A DNA stretch of 64,000 nucleotides from Burkholderiales bacterium (GTDB lineage: Bacteria > Pseudomonadota > Gammaproteobacteria > Burkholderiales > JAEUOS01): positions 32,913 through 96,912 of the forward strand of contig JAEUOR010000043.1 in assembly GCA_016790635.1 (NCBI GenBank), read 5' to 3'. This document shows positions 9,239-18,723 of the stretch, one piece after another (positions within the stretch are counted from its first letter, which is position 1; each line of letters starts with the position of its first letter). The position numbers and the translations under genes were made by a program. The notes under the pieces were generated by a model, which saw nothing but the letters and a program-made list of their open reading frames with translations, was not told the DNA's origin and made no database searches.

Positions 9239-9576
9239 CGCTTGCCCTCCTTGACCATGTTGATGGTGTACCTGGGAATCTCGATGGTGAGGTCGTTCGC
9301 GTCGAGCACGACCTGGCAGGACAGTCGCGAGTTGGGCTCCAGCCCCCAGGCGCGGTCGAGCAGGTCGTCTTCCTTTTCCTCGGAGGGTTCGAGGGTCTCG
9401 AACCCTTCACGCACGATCACGTGGCAGGTCGTGCAGGCGCAGGACTTCTCGCACGCATGCTCGATCGGGATATCGTTGTCGAGCAAGGCGTCGATGAGCA
9501 TGCCGCCGGCGGCGGCCTCGATGACGGCACCCTCGGGACAGAGTTCGACGTGGGGCAGGACGATGATCTGCGGCAT
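9235..9576 (-). CDS. fdx: ISC-type 2Fe-2S ferredoxin
   Basis: 113 residues. The 2Fe-2S ligands are C42, C48, C51 and C87, the same spacing as other ISC ferredoxins (C-x5-C-x2-C-x35-C, region [12 protein letters not shown]). It supplies electrons to cluster assembly on IscU/IscS. It starts 18 bases after hscA and overlaps iscX. Confidence 0.96.
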   Translation of the reverse strand: MPQIIVLPHVELCPEGAVIEAAAGGMLIDALLDNDIPIEHACEKSCACTTCHVIVREGFETLEPSEEKEDDLLDRAWGLEPNSRLSCQVVLDANDLTIEIPRYTINMVKEGKR

Positions 9577-9594
9577 GCGGTGTTGGGCAGTGGG

Positions 9595-11475
9595 TCAGAC
9601 GGCGATCGAATCCAGGCTGCGCCCGGTCAGTGCGGCACGTACCGAGCGGTCCATGCGCCGCGCGGCAAAATCGCCGCTGGACCGGTTGAGTTCGTCGATC
9701 GCGGCGCGGATGGCCAGGTGGTCGGAGCCGGCGGCAGCCGCCTCGACCGCGGCAATGCCTGCTTCGATGGTGCCGCGCTCGGCTGGTTCGAGCAGGTCGC
9801 CGTCGCTTGCCAGCGCAGCACGGCAGGCCGCGACGATGGCCTCGGCCTCGACTTGCTGCTCCTTCAGGGCGCGCGCCTTGATGTCGTCATCCGCACGGTC
9901 GAAGGACTCTTTCAACATGCGTGCGATTTCGTCGTCCGACAATCCATACGAAGGCTTGACCGCGATCGACGCGGCGACGCCGGAGGTCCTCTCCTCGGCC
10001 GAGACCGAGAGCAGGCCGTCGGCATCGACCTGGAAAGTCACGCGAATGCGTGCAGCCCCGGCGACCATGGGCGGAATGCCGCGCAACTCGAAGCGCGCCA
10101 GCGAGCGGCAGTCGGCCACCAGATCACGCTCGCCCTGCACCACGTGGATGGCCATCGCTGTCTGGCCGTCCTTGAAGGTGGTGAACTCCTGCGCGCGTGC
10201 CACCGGAATGGTCGAGTTGCGCGCAATGATGCGCTCGGCCAACCCGCCCATGGTCTCCAGGCCGAGCGATAGCGGGATCACATCCAGCAGCAGCCATTCG
10301 TCGCCGGCGGCGGTGTGTCCGGCCAGGAGGTTGGCTTGCATGGCCGCCCCCAGCGCCACGACTTCGTCCGGATTGAGGTTGGTCAGCGGCGCGCGGCCGA
10401 AGAGTTGCGCCGTGGCCGCGCGCACCTGAGGCATGCGGGTGGAGCCGCCGACCAGGACCACGCCTGCCACGCCGGACGCGGGAATGCCGGCATCGCGCAG
10501 CGCCTTGCGCGTGGCGACCAGAGTCTTCTTCAAGAGCGGTTCGGTCAAGGCCTCGAACATCTTGCGCGTGACATGCAGCGCGATGACCTGCCCGTCATCC
10601 AAGGGCACGTTGAAGAACGTCGCGTCCAGGTCGGTCAGACGTTCCTTGGCGGCGCGCGCCTCAATGAGGAGCTTGCGCCGCAGCGTCGGCGGGACCTGCG
10701 GCAAATGCGCCTCGCGCGCCGCCCAATCGGCCAGGAGGGCATCGAAATCATCGCCGCCCAGGGCCGAATCGCCGCCCGTTGCCATGACCTCGAAGAGTCC
10801 GCGCGCGAGCCTCAAGATCGAGATGTCGAAGGTGCCGCCGCCCAGGTCGTAGACCGCGTAGATGCCCTCGGCAGCGTTGTCCAAACCGTAGGCGATGGCC
10901 GCTGCGGTTGGCTCGTTGATCAGGCGCAGTACCTCCAGGCCCGCGAGGCGTGCGGCATCCTTGGTAGCCTGCCGCTGCGCATCGTCGAAGTAGGCCGGGA
11001 CCGTGATGACCGCCCCCATGAGTTCGTCGCCGAGCGACTCCTCGGCGCGATGCTTGAGCTCGACCAGGATGTCGGCGGACACCTCGACCGGGCTCTTCTC
11101 GCCAGCGCGGGTGGCGATGCGGACCATGCCCGGGGCATCGATGAACTCGTAGGGGGTGTTGAGCGCTCCGCCGGCAGCGCGCTTGAGGTCTGCCAGCGTC
11201 CGCCCCATGAAGCGCTTGACCGAGACGATGGTATTGCCCGGATCGACCACCGCCTGCGCCGCGGCGGCGTGCCCGACCGCGTTGACCCCGCTGGCGTCAT
11301 AACGCACCACCGACGGCAGCAGCGGCCGCCCCTGGTGATCTGGCAGGACGCGCGGTTCACCGCTCATGACCGCGGCGATCAGCGAGTTGGTGGTCCCCAG
11401 GTCGATGCCGATGGCCAGGCGCCGCTGATGCGGCTCGGTGTCGGTGCCCGGTTCGGCAATCTGCATCAACGCCAT
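9595..11475 (-). CDS. hscA: Fe-S cluster chaperone HscA (Hsp70 family)
   Basis: 626 residues. An N-terminal ATPase domain begins [15 protein letters not shown] (about 22-36) and has the phosphate loop [12 protein letters not shown]; a substrate domain follows that recognises the LPPVK motif of IscU. ATP-driven chaperone that releases clusters from IscU with HscB as co-chaperone. ATG 11475 is chosen because upstream codons (to 11538) would overlap hscB and are not family-like. 13 bases follow hscB. Confidence 0.96.
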   Translation of the reverse strand: MALMQIAEPGTDTEPHQRRLAIGIDLGTTNSLIAAVMSGEPRVLPDHQGRPLLPSVVRYDASGVNAVGHAAAAQAVVDPGNTIVSVKRFMGRTLADLKRAAGGALNTPYEFIDAPGMVRIATRAGEKSPVEVSADILVELKHRAEESLGDELMGAVITVPAYFDDAQRQATKDAARLAGLEVLRLINEPTAAAIAYGLDNAAEGIYAVYDLGGGTFDISILRLARGLFEVMATGGDSALGGDDFDALLADWAAREAHLPQVPPTLRRKLLIEARAAKERLTDLDATFFNVPLDDGQVIALHVTRKMFEALTEPLLKKTLVATRKALRDAGIPASGVAGVVLVGGSTRMPQVRAATAQLFGRAPLTNLNPDEVVALGAAMQANLLAGHTAAGDEWLLLDVIPLSLGLETMGGLAERIIARNSTIPVARAQEFTTFKDGQTAMAIHVVQGERDLVADCRSLARFELRGIPPMVAGAARIRVTFQVDADGLLSVSAEERTSGVAASIAVKPSYGLSDDEIARMLKESFDRADDDIKARALKEQQVEAEAIVAACRAALASDGDLLEPAERGTIEAGIAAVEAAAAGSDHLAIRAAIDELNRSSGDFAARRMDRSVRAALTGRSLDSIAV

Positions 11476-11488
11476 GGCGGGCCCTGTC

Positions 11489-12007
11489 TCACGCGTCCTC
11501 GAGCATGGCGATGGACTCGCCGACCTCGGCCTCGACACGTCCGATGAAAATCAGTTGGCGCAGCGCCTCGGCGGCGGGCGCATTGGCGCCGGAATCCATG
11601 AGCACGGCCAGGCGCGCGCGCCGCGCATCCCGCTCTGCGCGCAGATCGGAGAGAAGATGATCGAGCGCGTCCAGATTCTTCGCCGCCCGCGCATCCTCGA
11701 CCGCTTCACGCCACTCCATCTGCTGCACCAGGAAGGACGGTTCCATCGCGGTATTGTCTTCCAGCCCCAGGTCGATGCCGCGCAACTCCAGCAGATGGGC
11801 CGCGCGACTTTCCGGATCTTTCAGGACGGTGTAAGCCTCGTTTGCGCGCACCGACCATTGCATCGCGGCGCGCCGGTCGGCATCGGTTCCACGGGCATGG
11901 TTGTCCGGGTGCACGCGCGCAAGCAATTGCCGATAGGCCGCATCGAGCGCGGCCATGTCGATCGCGAAGCGCGGCTCGATGCCAAACAGGGCGAAATGGG
12001 AAGACAA
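11489..12007 (-). CDS. hscB: Co-chaperone HscB (J-protein)
   Basis: 172 residues. A J domain with the HPD motif at 33-35 (RVHPDNHA) stimulates HscA ATPase; the C-terminal three-helix domain (about 90-172) binds IscU. The apparent start is TTG 12007, giving [16 protein letters not shown], the expected family N-terminus. It follows iscA by 63 bases, the largest gap within the hsc half of the operon. Confidence 0.94.
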   Translation of the reverse strand: MSSHFALFGIEPRFAIDMAALDAAYRQLLARVHPDNHARGTDADRRAAMQWSVRANEAYTVLKDPESRAAHLLELRGIDLGLEDNTAMEPSFLVQQMEWREAVEDARAAKNLDALDHLLSDLRAERDARRARLAVLMDSGANAPAAEALRQLIFIGRVEAEVGESIAMLEDA

Positions 12008-12070
12008 GATGCAGCCGACCTGGCAGGACCCGCCGGCGCACGCGAGTGCCGCCGGCCCGGTCGCTTGATT

Positions 12071-12394
12071 TCAGACGTGAAAGCTCTCGCCGCAGCCGCA
12101 GCGATCCTTCTCGTTCGGGTTGACGAACTTGAAGCCCTCGTTCAAACCCTCGCGCTGATAGTCCAGCTCCGTGCCGGCCAAGTAGGCCAGGCTCTTGGGA
12201 TCGACCAGCACCTTGACCCCATGGCTCTCGAAAAGCTGGTCTTCGGGATTGGCGGCATCGGCGAACTCGAGCTTGTAGGCCAGGCCCGAGCAGCCCGTGG
12301 TCTTGACGCCGACGCGCAATCCCAGCCCACGGCCGCGCCGCGCGATATAGCCGGCGACGTGCTTCGCCGCGTTCTCGGTCAGGGTAACGGACAT
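12071..12394 (-). CDS. iscA: A-type Fe-S carrier IscA
   Basis: 107 residues. The three conserved cysteines of A-type carriers are present: TGCSGLAY (about C35) and the terminal CGCGESF pair. Transfers or stores iron or clusters downstream of IscU. Start ATG 12394 lies 14 bases after iscU. Confidence 0.95.
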   Translation of the reverse strand: MSVTLTENAAKHVAGYIARRGRGLGLRVGVKTTGCSGLAYKLEFADAANPEDQLFESHGVKVLVDPKSLAYLAGTELDYQREGLNEGFKFVNPNEKDRCGCGESFHV

Positions 12395-12408
12395 GACACT
12401 CTCCGCGC

Positions 12409-12810
12409 TCAGGCGGCCTCCTTGTGCTCGACCGCATGCTTGGCGCGATAGTCGGTGATGGCGGCCTTGATCGCATCCTCGGCCAGGATCGAGCAATGGA
12501 TCTTGACCGGCGGCAAGGCCAGTTCCTCGGCAATCTGGGTATTCTTGATGCCCATCGCTTCGTCCAGGGTCTTGCCCTTGACCCACTCGGTCACCAGGCT
12601 CGATGACGCGATCGCCGAACCGCAGCCGTAGGTCTTGAAGCGCGCGTCCTCGATGCGGCCGTCGCTACCTACCTTGATCTGCAGCTTCATGACGTCGCCG
12701 CAGGCCGGCGCGCCGACCATGCCTGTGCCGACCGAGTCGTCGCCTTTTTCGAATGAGCCGACATTGCGCGGATTCTCGTAGTGGTCCAGGACCTTGTCGC
12801 TGTATGCCAT
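12409..12810 (-). CDS. iscU: Fe-S cluster scaffold IscU
   Basis: 133 residues. Cluster ligands C37, D39, C63, H105 and C106 are all present, and LPPVK at 99-103 is the HscA recognition motif. Clusters are built here with sulfur from IscS and handed on via HscA/HscB. 44 bases after iscS, with AGGAAG before the ATG. Confidence 0.97.
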   Translation of the reverse strand: MAYSDKVLDHYENPRNVGSFEKGDDSVGTGMVGAPACGDVMKLQIKVGSDGRIEDARFKTYGCGSAIASSSLVTEWVKGKTLDEAMGIKNTQIAEELALPPVKIHCSILAEDAIKAAITDYRAKHAVEHKEAA

Positions 12811-12854
12811 GTCAATCTTCCTTTCAACAGTTTATGTCTGATCTCGACCGGGGT

Positions 12855-14063
12855 TCAGTGGGCAGCCCACTGCACCGTGTTGAGGTCGACGCCGTCCTTG
12901 TACATCTCCCAGAGGGGTGACAGGTCGCGCAACTTGCCGATCTTGCTCTTGAGCAGGTTGACGGCGTAATCGACTTCTTCGGCAGTGGTGAAACGACCGA
13001 TCGTGAAGCGGATCGAGGAATGCGCCAGCTCGTCGCTACGCCCCAGCGCGCGCAGCACATACGAGGGCTCCAGGCTGGCCGAGGTGCAAGCCGAGCCGGA
13101 GGAGACGGCGATCTCCTTGATCGCCATGATCAGCGACTCGCCCTCGACGAAATTGAAGCTCATGTTGAGGTTGTGCGGCACGCGCGCCTCGAGATCGCCG
13201 TTGACATAGACCTCCTCCATGTCCGAAAGGCCGGCCAGGAGGCGGTCGCGCAGCATGCGGATGCGCTCGTTCTCGACGGCCATCTCCTCGCGCGCGATGC
13301 GGAAGGCCTCGCCCATGCCGACGATCTGGTGCGTGGGCAGCGTGCCGGAGCGAAAGCCGCGCTCGTGTCCGCCGCCGTGGATCTGCGCCTCCAGGCGCAC
13401 GCGCGGCTTGCGCCGCACGTACAGCGCGCCGACGCCCTTGGGGCCGTAGGTCTTGTGCGCGCTCATCGACAAAAGGTCGACCTTGAGCGAGGCGAGGTCG
13501 ATGGCGACCTTGCCGGTGGCCTGCGCGGCATCGACATGGAAGATGATGCCCTTGGCGCGACATAGCTCGCCGATCGCCGGGATATCCTGGATCACGCCGA
13601 TCTCGTTGTTCACGTACATGATCGAGACCAGAACGGTGTCCGGGCGAATCGCCGCCTTGAACTTGTCGAGATCGACGAGGCCGTTGGGCTCGGGATCGAG
13701 ATAGGTGACCGAAAAACCCTGGCGCTCCAGTTCGCGGCAGGTATCGAGCGTGGCCTTGTGCTCGATGGACATGGTGATGATGTGCTTGCCCTTGGATTGG
13801 TAGAAGTGTGCCGCGCCCTTCAAGGCGAGGTTGATCGACTCGGTCGCGCCGGAGGTCCAGACGATCTCCTTGGCGTCCGCGCCGATGAGTCGGGCAACGT
13901 TCTCGCGCGCCTCTTCCACCGCCTCTTCGGCGGCCCAGCCGTAGGCATGCGAGCGCGAGGCCGGATTGCCGTATTCCTCGGTCAGGTAGGTAGCCATGCG
14001 CTTGGCGACGCGCGGGTCGACCGGAGTCGTCGCCGAATAGTCGAGGTAAATCGGAAACTTCAT
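12855..14063 (-). CDS. iscS: Cysteine desulfurase IscS
   Basis: 402 residues. PLP lysine is K204 ([10 protein letters not shown]) and the persulfide cysteine is C326 ([10 protein letters not shown]). Converts cysteine to alanine and a persulfide for Fe-S clusters and tRNA thiolation. Two adjacent ATGs (14066, 14063) follow AGGAG; the second has the better 5-base spacing and gives the canonical [14 protein letters not shown]. Confidence 0.97.
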   Translation of the reverse strand: MKFPIYLDYSATTPVDPRVAKRMATYLTEEYGNPASRSHAYGWAAEEAVEEARENVARLIGADAKEIVWTSGATESINLALKGAAHFYQSKGKHIITMSIEHKATLDTCRELERQGFSVTYLDPEPNGLVDLDKFKAAIRPDTVLVSIMYVNNEIGVIQDIPAIGELCRAKGIIFHVDAAQATGKVAIDLASLKVDLLSMSAHKTYGPKGVGALYVRRKPRVRLEAQIHGGGHERGFRSGTLPTHQIVGMGEAFRIAREEMAVENERIRMLRDRLLAGLSDMEEVYVNGDLEARVPHNLNMSFNFVEGESLIMAIKEIAVSSGSACTSASLEPSYVLRALGRSDELAHSSIRFTIGRFTTAEEVDYAVNLLKSKIGKLRDLSPLWEMYKDGVDLNTVQWAAH

Positions 14064-14119
14064 CATTGCTCCTGAAGATATGTTCGAACTGCGGGCGCAG
14101 GATGGATTTTCAAGCAAAG

Positions 14120-14647
14120 TCATGCAGCCAGCGCGGCCGGCATGCGGCGCCGCTCCAGTACCACCGCCTGCGGGTTGGCACCGGACGCGGACGCGTCGCG
14201 TTCCTGCTGGGCTCGGATCAGGTCAGCCAGGCTCACAGACTCGAGGTATTCGTGCATCTTGCGGTTGAGCGTCGCCCACAGGTCATGGGTCATGCATTGG
14301 CCGCGCGAGCGGCCATCGTCGCTCGCCCCGCCGCCCACCCGGCCCGACTCCCGGCAGTCCTGCCGGCCGCCGCACATGGTGGCATCGAGCGGCTCATCGA
14401 CAGCGGCGATGATGTCGGCCACCGTCACGGCATCCAGCGCGCGCGCCATGGTGTAGCCGCCACCGGGGCCGCGCACCGAATCAACGATGCTATGGCGCCG
14501 CAGCTTGCCGAACAACTGCTCCAGATATGAAAGCGAGATTCCCTGGCGCTCGCTGATGGCCGCCAGGGTCACCGGTCCACGCCCTTCGCGCAGCGCCAGA
14601 TCGAGCATCGCCGTGACGGCAAAACGTCCTTTGGTGGTCAGTCGCAT
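14120..14647 (-). CDS. iscR: Fe-S-sensing regulator IscR (Rrf2 family) with enlarged cysteine loop
   Basis: 175 residues. Winged-helix DNA-binding domain ([35 protein letters not shown]). Cluster ligands are C92, C98, C118 and H121 (CMTHDLW). In E. coli five residues separate the second and third cysteines; here 19 do, a Gly/Ser/Asp-rich insertion. As 2Fe-2S-IscR it should repress this operon through the boxes upstream. ATG 14647 gives the exact family N-terminus. Divergent from nnr. Confidence 0.95.
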   Translation of the reverse strand: MRLTTKGRFAVTAMLDLALREGRGPVTLAAISERQGISLSYLEQLFGKLRRHSIVDSVRGPGGGYTMARALDAVTVADIIAAVDEPLDATMCGGRQDCRESGRVGGGASDDGRSRGQCMTHDLWATLNRKMHEYLESVSLADLIRAQQERDASASGANPQAVVLERRRMPAALAA

Positions 14648-14692
14648 GAATGGCGTCCTTTCGGTTGCCGGCATTGCCGCCGAACAACTCTC

Positions 14693-14717
14693 AATCCCGA
14701 GTAATGCGCTCAAGTAT
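14693..14717 (-). promoter_or_regulatory. Proximal IscR-type operator box
   Basis: A 25-base element that on the minus strand starts ATACTTGA and ends in CTCGGGATT, matching the known beta-proteobacterial IscR motif pattern. It lies just downstream of and overlapping the -10 hexamer, a position suited to repression. A near copy sits 29 bases away. Confidence 0.75.
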
Positions 14718-14742
14718 ATCAAATCCCGAGAAACGCAGTCAA
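14713..14742 (-). promoter_or_regulatory. Sigma-70 promoter of the isc operon
   Basis: Minus-strand TTGACT (14742-14737), 18-base spacer and TATACT (14718-14713). Both hexamers lie inside the tandem IscR-type boxes. The transcript would start about 60 bases before the iscR ATG. Confidence 0.75.
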
Positions 14743-14746
14743 GTAT
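14722..14746 (-). promoter_or_regulatory. Distal IscR-type operator box
   Basis: A 25-base near copy of the proximal box (about 20 of 25 identical), on the minus strand starting ATACTTGACT and ending CTCGGGATT. It covers the -35 hexamer and spacer. Confidence 0.75.
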
Positions 14747-14817
14747 TGCGGCACGGCGCCCGTCCACGCCGCGCCGTCCTCGCGGCTCCGCACGGGCGCC
14801 GTCGCTAGAATCACGCG

Positions 14818-16293
14818 ATGCACCTGCTCTGCCGCACCAGCGCCGTTCGCGCAATCGAAGCCGCTGCGCTTGCGCGCGGAGAGGCACTCATGCCGCGCGC
14901 GGGCCTTGCGTCGGCATGCGTCGCACGCGCCATGGCCACTGGCAGCGCGCAGGGCATACTGGTCCTGGCCGGCCCCGGCAACAACGGCGGCGATGCGTTC
15001 GAGGCAGCCTGCCATCTGCGTGCCTGGGGCAGCGCGGTGACGCTGGCCTGCATTGCCGATCCTGGGTACCTGCCCTCGGATGCGGCGCGCGCGCATGCAC
15101 GTTGGATCGAGAGCGGTGGCGCATGCAGTACGGTGCTGCCCGACCCGGCGCAGTTCGACCTGGTCATCGATGGCCTCTTCGGCATCGGCCTGGGACGTGC
15201 CATCGGTGCTCCGTACGATGCGTGGATCGCCGCAGTCAATGCCGCGCGCGTTCCGGTCCTGGCACTTGACGTGCCTTCGGGACTCGATGCCGACAGTGGC
15301 GTGGCGACCGGCGCGGCGATTCGCGCCGACGCCACCGTGACTTTCATCGCCGACAAGCCGGGCCTCCACACCGGCGACGGAGTCGACCTGGCAGGGCAAA
15401 TCGAAATTGCCGCACTCGATCAACGGGTCGATACAGCATTCGGGCGCGAGGTCGGAAGCCTGCTGGAGCGCGCAGATTTCGCGGATCTCCTGGCGCCAAG
15501 GCGCCGCAACACGCACAAGGGTACCTACGGAACGCTGGTAATCGTCGGCGGTGCGGCAGGAATGGCGGGCGCGGCCATCCTGGCTGCGCGCGCGGGCTTG
15601 AAACTGGGCGCGGGGCGCGTCGTCGCCGGCCTCCTGGACCGGAGCGGAATGGCCTATGACCCGACCTACCCGGAGATCATGATCAGGGATGCCGCATCCG
15701 CGCTCGCCAGTGTCGCCGGGGCCATCGTCGCGGGACCGGGGATGGGGGACTCGAAGGCCGCGCACGACGCGCTGGAAGCGGCTATCGCGGCCAGATGCCC
15801 GCTGGTCCTGGACGCTGACGCGCTGAACCTCATCGCGGGCGCCCCCCGGCTGGCAGCACAGGTCTCACGCCGCAGCGCACCGACGATCATGACTCCGCAT
15901 CCGCTGGAAGCGGCGCGCCTGGCCGGCATTGATGTAGCTCGGGTCAATGCCGACCGCATCGGCACGGCGCTTGCGCTGGCCCACGTCTACCGTGCCCACG
16001 TCCTGCTGAAGGGCGCCGGCAGCGTCATCGCGACCTCCGAGGAACGCTGGTGGATCAACCCGACCGGCAACCCCGGCATGGCCGCCGGCGGCATGGGAGA
16101 CGCGCTGGCAGGGATTGTTGGCGCGCTGGTCGCGCGCCACTCGGACGCAGCAGCGGCGCTGAGGTGCGCTGCCTTTTTGCACGGTGCTGCTGCCGATTCC
16201 CTGGTAGCAGCAGGCATCGGTCCGGCGGGTCTGACCGCGGGCGAGACCATCGACGCGGCGCGGCGACAGTTCAACGCCTGGAGCACTGCGTAG
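14818..16293 (+). CDS. nnr: Bifunctional NAD(P)HX epimerase/dehydratase
   Basis: 491 residues. N-terminal YjeF_N epimerase domain (1-215) with GPGNNGGDA at 52-60 and DGLFGIGLGR near 118; C-terminal ribokinase-like ADP/ATP-dependent dehydratase (about 225-491) with HKGTYG, VIVGGAAGMAGAA and the catalytic GGMGDALAG loop. Repairs hydrated NADH/NADPH. ATG 14818 has little upstream ribosome-site sequence. Divergent from iscR across 170 bases holding the isc promoter; convergent with the ABC ATPase gene (15 bases apart). Confidence 0.95.
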   Translation: MHLLCRTSAVRAIEAAALARGEALMPRAGLASACVARAMATGSAQGILVLAGPGNNGGDAFEAACHLRAWGSAVTLACIADPGYLPSDAARAHARWIESGGACSTVLPDPAQFDLVIDGLFGIGLGRAIGAPYDAWIAAVNAARVPVLALDVPSGLDADSGVATGAAIRADATVTFIADKPGLHTGDGVDLAGQIEIAALDQRVDTAFGREVGSLLERADFADLLAPRRRNTHKGTYGTLVIVGGAAGMAGAAILAARAGLKLGAGRVVAGLLDRSGMAYDPTYPEIMIRDAASALASVAGAIVAGPGMGDSKAAHDALEAAIAARCPLVLDADALNLIAGAPRLAAQVSRRSAPTIMTPHPLEAARLAGIDVARVNADRIGTALALAHVYRAHVLLKGAGSVIATSEERWWINPTGNPGMAAGGMGDALAGIVGALVARHSDAAAALRCAAFLHGAAADSLVAAGIGPAGLTAGETIDAARRQFNAWSTA

Positions 16294-16308
16294 GTCGCGG
16301 TACCGGCT

Positions 16309-16989
16309 TCAGCGCAGGTCGACCCTTCCCTCGCGGATTCCGACCCGCCGTGAACACCGCGCAGCGATTGCCGCGTCATGGGTTACCAGAACCAGGGTTG
16401 TGCCGCGTTCACGGTTGAGTTCGAAAAGCAGGTCGATGATGGTCGCTCCGGTCAGGGTATCGAGGTTCCCGGTCGGCTCGTCGGCAAAGAGCAGGCGCGG
16501 CTGCGGGGCAAACGCCCGCGCCACGGCGACGCGCTGCTGCTCGCCGCCGGACAGGTGCTTGGGGTAGTGCCGCATGCGCTGCGCCAACCCAACGCGCTCC
16601 AGCGTGGCGCGCGCGACCGCGGCGGCGTCGCGCCGCCCAGCCAGCTCGAGCGGGAGCATCACATTCTCGAGGGCGTTCAAGTGCGGCATCAGCTGGAACG
16701 ACTGGAACACGAAGCCTGCGATGCGCCCGCGCAGCGCTGCGCGGCCGTCTTCGTCGGCGGCGAACAGGTCAATGCCGTCCAACAGGACCTGCCCTCCGGT
16801 CGGCGTATCGAGCCCGGCCAAGAGCGACAGCAGGGTCGACTTGCCGGACCCGGAGGCGCCGACGATCGCGAGCGTCTCGCCCTCGGCCACCTTGAGGTTG
16901 ATCTCGTGCAAAATCGTCAGGTCCGACTCACCGTTGGGAACCGCCTTGCTCAGGGCACGAGTTTCGATGATGAATGTTTCTTCGCTCAT
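16309..16989 (-). CDS. ybbA: ABC transporter ATP-binding protein, YbbA/LolD-like
   Basis: 226 residues. Walker A GASGSGKST (44-52), signature LSGGEQQR, Walker B LLFADEPTGN and the H-loop VTHD are all present. In E. coli ybbA lies divergent from tesA beside the permease gene ybbP, as here, but no permease follows: the gene ends against nnr, so its membrane partner is unlinked. ATG 16989 forms the palindrome CATG with the tesA ATG. Confidence 0.88.
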   Translation of the reverse strand: MSEETFIIETRALSKAVPNGESDLTILHEINLKVAEGETLAIVGASGSGKSTLLSLLAGLDTPTGGQVLLDGIDLFAADEDGRAALRGRIAGFVFQSFQLMPHLNALENVMLPLELAGRRDAAAVARATLERVGLAQRMRHYPKHLSGGEQQRVAVARAFAPQPRLLFADEPTGNLDTLTGATIIDLLFELNRERGTTLVLVTHDAAIAARCSRRVGIREGRVDLR

Positions 16990-17617
16990 GAAGATCGCCT
17001 GCCGACTGCTTTGTGTGTTGGCCCTGGCCGCGCACTCACTCGCCGCGCAAGCGGCGGCGCGCACGATTCTGGTCTATGGGGACAGCCTGTCGGCCGAGTA
17101 CGGGCTTGCGCGCGGCTCCGGCTGGGCAGCGCTTTTGGACAAAAAACTGCGCGAAATGCGTATCGATTATAGCGTCGTCAACGCGAGCATCAGTGGCGAA
17201 ACCACCGCTGGCGGGGCCTCGCGCATCGCCGCCGAACTCGCGCGTGTGCGCCCGTCGATCGTCATCATCGAACTGGGCGGCAACGACGGGCTGCGCGGGC
17301 TGGCGCTGGGCGCGACCCGTGCCAACCTGGACGCCATGATCCGGGCGGCACGCGACAGCGGCGCGCGCGTGGTGCTGTGCGGGATGCAGTTGCCGCCCAA
17401 CTACGGCCGCGACTACACCGAGCGTTTTCGTAGCCTTTACGCGGAATTGGCCGCCACTCACAAGGTCGCGCTGGTGCCGTTCTTTCTCGAGGGTGTCGGC
17501 GAGCGTCGCGACCTGTTCCAGGCCGACGGCATCCACCCCACCGAGGCGGCGCAGGCGCGCATCCTGGACAACGTGTGGACAGTGCTCGCACCGCTCACAC
17601 GGGCGGCCAAGCGTTGA
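16988..17617 (+). CDS. tesA: Periplasmic acyl-CoA thioesterase/lysophospholipase, TesA type
   Basis: 209 residues with signal peptide (1-23). SGNH-hydrolase blocks are clear: GDSLS (catalytic S33), G near 70, GGND (N99) and DGIHP (D180, H183). Hydrolyses acyl thioesters and esters in the periplasm. ATG 16988 overlaps the ybbA ATG by two bases; an in-frame ATG pair at about 16967 would add seven residues inside ybbA but adds no family sequence. Its stop overlaps the mnmH start. Confidence 0.92.
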   Translation: MKIACRLLCVLALAAHSLAAQAAARTILVYGDSLSAEYGLARGSGWAALLDKKLREMRIDYSVVNASISGETTAGGASRIAAELARVRPSIVIIELGGNDGLRGLALGATRANLDAMIRAARDSGARVVLCGMQLPPNYGRDYTERFRSLYAELAATHKVALVPFFLEGVGERRDLFQADGIHPTEAAQARILDNVWTVLAPLTRAAKR

Positions 17618-18711
17618 AGCGGTCGGCACCTGCGGCCCCGGACGCGGCAAGCGGCGCGCTCGACCGGCTAGGCGATTTCGACGAGATCATCGACGTGCGG
17701 TCGCCGGCGGAGTTTGCCCTCGATCACATTCCCGGTGCGACCTCGGCGCCGGTGCTGAGCAACGTTGAGCGCGCCCGGATCGGCACGCTGCATGCCGCCG
17801 ACTCCGCGTTTGCTGCCAAGCGCGCCGGTGCCGCCCTGGTGGCCGCCAACCTGGCGCGGCATTTGGAGACCCTGTTCTCCGATCGGCCGCGGTCCTGGCG
17901 CCCGCTCGTGTATTGCTGGCGCGGTGGCCAGCGCTCAGGTGCCATGACGGAAGTGTTTCGTCGCATCGGCTGGCGCGCCGAGCAACTCGAGGGCGGCTAC
18001 CGCGCCTACCGGCGCCGCGTCGTCGCGGACCTGGATCAACTGCCGTCCGGAATGATTTTTCACATCGTCTGCGGTGTCACCGGCAGCGGCAAGAGCAGGC
18101 TCCTGCGCGCACTGCGGCGCACCGGCGCGCAGGTGCTGGACCTGGAGGAACTCGCCTGCCATCGCGGATCGGTCTTGGGCGAGTTGCCCGGGCAAGCCCA
18201 ACCCTCGCAAAAGATGTTCGACAGTTTGGTGCGCTCACAGTTGCTCGCATTCGATGCGACCCGACCGGTCTTCGTCGAGGCGGAAAGCAAGAAGATCGGC
18301 GTCCTGCAGGTGCCCGATGCGCTGATGACGGCCATGCGTGCCTCACCCTGCCTGCGCGTGGACTTGGGCATCGAGCAGCGTGTGGCACTGCTCAAGGAGG
18401 AGTACGCGCATTTCCTGGGCGACAGCGAGGCACTAGGGGCGCAACTCGACTGCCTGACCTTGCTGCACGGGCACGCGCGCGTGGCTCAATGGAAGGCGCT
18501 CGGACAGGCTCACGCATGGGATGACCTGGTTGCCACGCTGCTGGCCGAGCACTACGATCCGGCCTATCTGCGCGGCATGGCGCGCAACTATGCGGGCTTC
18601 GGCACCGCGCCAGTGCTCCCGGTCGCCGCAGCCGACAACGCGGCCTTCGACGCCGCGGCCCGCGAGTGCCTGACGTTGCTCGGCGGCGACCGAGCCACGA
18701 ACCTGAGGTAG
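17614..18711 (+). CDS. mnmH: tRNA 2-selenouridine/geranyl-2-thiouridine synthase
   Basis: 365 residues. Rhodanese domain (about 18-135) with catalytic C101 in VYCWRGGQRSGAM, then a P-loop domain GVTGSGKS (154-161). Modifies 2-thiouridine at the tRNA wobble position via S-geranylation and selenation. Start is TTG 17614, overlapping the tesA stop as TTGA, so translation is probably coupled. No selD is in the window, so whether selenium is used cannot be told. 12 bases from convergent ppiD. Confidence 0.92.
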   Translation: MKRSAPAAPDAASGALDRLGDFDEIIDVRSPAEFALDHIPGATSAPVLSNVERARIGTLHAADSAFAAKRAGAALVAANLARHLETLFSDRPRSWRPLVYCWRGGQRSGAMTEVFRRIGWRAEQLEGGYRAYRRRVVADLDQLPSGMIFHIVCGVTGSGKSRLLRALRRTGAQVLDLEELACHRGSVLGELPGQAQPSQKMFDSLVRSQLLAFDATRPVFVEAESKKIGVLQVPDALMTAMRASPCLRVDLGIEQRVALLKEEYAHFLGDSEALGAQLDCLTLLHGHARVAQWKALGQAHAWDDLVATLLAEHYDPAYLRGMARNYAGFGTAPVLPVAAADNAAFDAAARECLTLLGGDRATNLR

Positions 18712-18723
18712 AACCTCGCTCGC

